This document shows positions 63,511 through 64,000 of a DNA stretch of 64,000 nt, in pieces (position 1 is the first letter of the stretch; the number at the start of each line of letters is the position of its first letter). The stretch is from CAVVYV01 sp963752585 (GTDB taxonomy: Bacteria; Actinomycetota; Thermoleophilia; Solirubrobacterales; 70-9), in NCBI GenBank assembly GCA_963752585.1, contig CAVVYV010000004.1, positions 434,001-498,000 of the forward strand, written 5' to 3'. A model generated the notes under the pieces. That model did not search any database. It was not told where the DNA came from and saw nothing but the letters and a program-made list of their open reading frames with translations. The position numbers were made by a program, and so were the translations under genes.

Positions 63511-64000
63511 GGATCGCCCGCGAAGAGCAGGGCTACACGATGATCGCCGTGATCGGGGCGATCGCGCTGATGACCCTGCTCGTCAGCGCCGCCCTCGCCG
63601 CCACCAACGCCGACCTCGGCCTGGTCAAGCGCGACCTCGACGACAAGCGCGCCTACGCCACCGCCCAGGCGGGGATCGCCGACTACAACTTCCACCTCAA
63701 CAACGACAGCGGCTACTGGACCCGCTGCAATAACGTCCCGGCGCCGCACGGGGTCAATCTGGACGGCCCGGGCGAGCCGGCGGTCGTTCGGGATGTGCCC
63801 GGGTCGACCGACGGGTCGAAGTATGGGATTGAGCTGATCCAGGCGAGCACCAGTCCCGGCAACGCCCCGTGCAGCCAAGCAAACCCGGTGGGAACCATGC
63901 TCGAGTCGAGCGGGTCGAACATCGGCACCTTCCGGATCCGCTCGACGGGCTACACGGGGAAGGACGCCAACGCCGACGGCAGGGGGGACATGAAGCAGTC
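63501..64000 (+). CDS. Minor pilin (PilX-like), partial, lacking Glu +5
   Basis: The first 166 codons of a pilin-like gene that runs off the window. It starts HLRIAREEQG then YTMIAVIGAIALMTLLVSAALA, with a leader and G/Y cleavage site. At +5 there is Ala instead of Glu, as in GspK/PilX-type tip pilins. The following KRDLDDKRAYATAQAGIADYNFHLNND is the PilX family helix. It overlaps the previous gene by 10 bases. Its position as the last minor pilin suggests a tip role. The C-terminal part is not seen. Confidence 0.82.
   Translation, partial: MHLRIAREEQGYTMIAVIGAIALMTLLVSAALAATNADLGLVKRDLDDKRAYATAQAGIADYNFHLNNDSGYWTRCNNVPAPHGVNLDGPGEPAVVRDVPGSTDGSKYGIELIQASTSPGNAPCSQANPVGTMLESSGSNIGTFRIRSTGYTGKDANADGRGDMKQ

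Noticed and set aside
1..64000. tRNA, rRNA, CRISPR arrays, insertion sequences, prophage
   Set aside because: No T-loop GGTTCRA-type segments in cloverleaf context, no regularly spaced repeats, no transposase or integrase motifs were found.

Overview
The window is GC-rich, densely packed DNA that looks like a chromosomal segment of an actinobacterium, most likely class Thermoleophilia (Solirubrobacterales or a relative). This is inferred from gene content: F420-type (LLM) oxidoreductases, a WES/DGAT acyltransferase, EgtB and EgtD, a DUF5679 micro-protein, a LppX/LprAFG-like lipoprotein, GTG and TTG starts, and a diderm-style type IV pilus locus. No rRNA, tRNA, CRISPR array, phage or insertion sequence was seen.

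Layout. 0-4 kb: end of a VOC protein, then a leftward group of wax-ester synthase, LigD phosphoesterase module and methylmalonate-semialdehyde dehydrogenase, then a CsbD stress protein. 4-8 kb: a complete OpuC/Osm-type osmoprotectant ABC transporter. 8-19 kb: a membrane protein, DUF429, NUDIX, MsrA, an RTX-like secreted protein, amine oxidase plus amidase, an MBL-fold enzyme, a PAS protein, a secreted propeller-like protein, an acyltransferase and DUF5679. 19-24 kb: fatty-acid oxidation (thiolase, TetR, long-chain acyl-CoA dehydrogenase) and a mannosyltransferase-like protein. 24-33 kb: lipoprotein, L-2-hydroxyglutarate oxidase, ATP-dependent DNA ligase, LigD polymerase module, a membrane PI-PLC-like protein, enoyl-CoA hydratase and thioesterase. 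33-40 kb: SnoaL protein, two-gene ABC exporter, pyruvate kinase, HAD phosphatase, P-type ATPase. 40-52 kb: LLM oxidoreductases, the pntAA-pntAB-pntB transhydrogenase, a prepilin-like Vps62 protein, an SDR, egtB-egtD, glpX and a YihY membrane protein. 52-54 kb: the principal sigma factor with a long structured leader. 54-64 kb: a type IV pilus locus (pilT, thioredoxin-like protein, pilB, second pilT, pilC, pilA, three minor pilins), cut by the window end.

Three things stand out. First, four gaps in the pilus locus carry a CTMAAG-N16/17-CGAT(A) motif that resembles a sigma-28 (FliA/WhiG) promoter, which would make the pili a co-regulated alternative-sigma regulon. Second, NHEJ repair is present as three separate single-domain genes (phosphoesterase, ligase, polymerase) spread over 28 kb instead of one LigD. 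Third, nine conserved or otherwise intact genes are broken by ten single-base net insertions, always +1. This points to insertion errors in the sequence more than to real pseudogenes, so those proteins are described here after frame correction.

Smaller patterns: five convergent gene pairs end on a shared CTAG that serves as a stop on both strands, and a short hairpin repeat recurs between genes.
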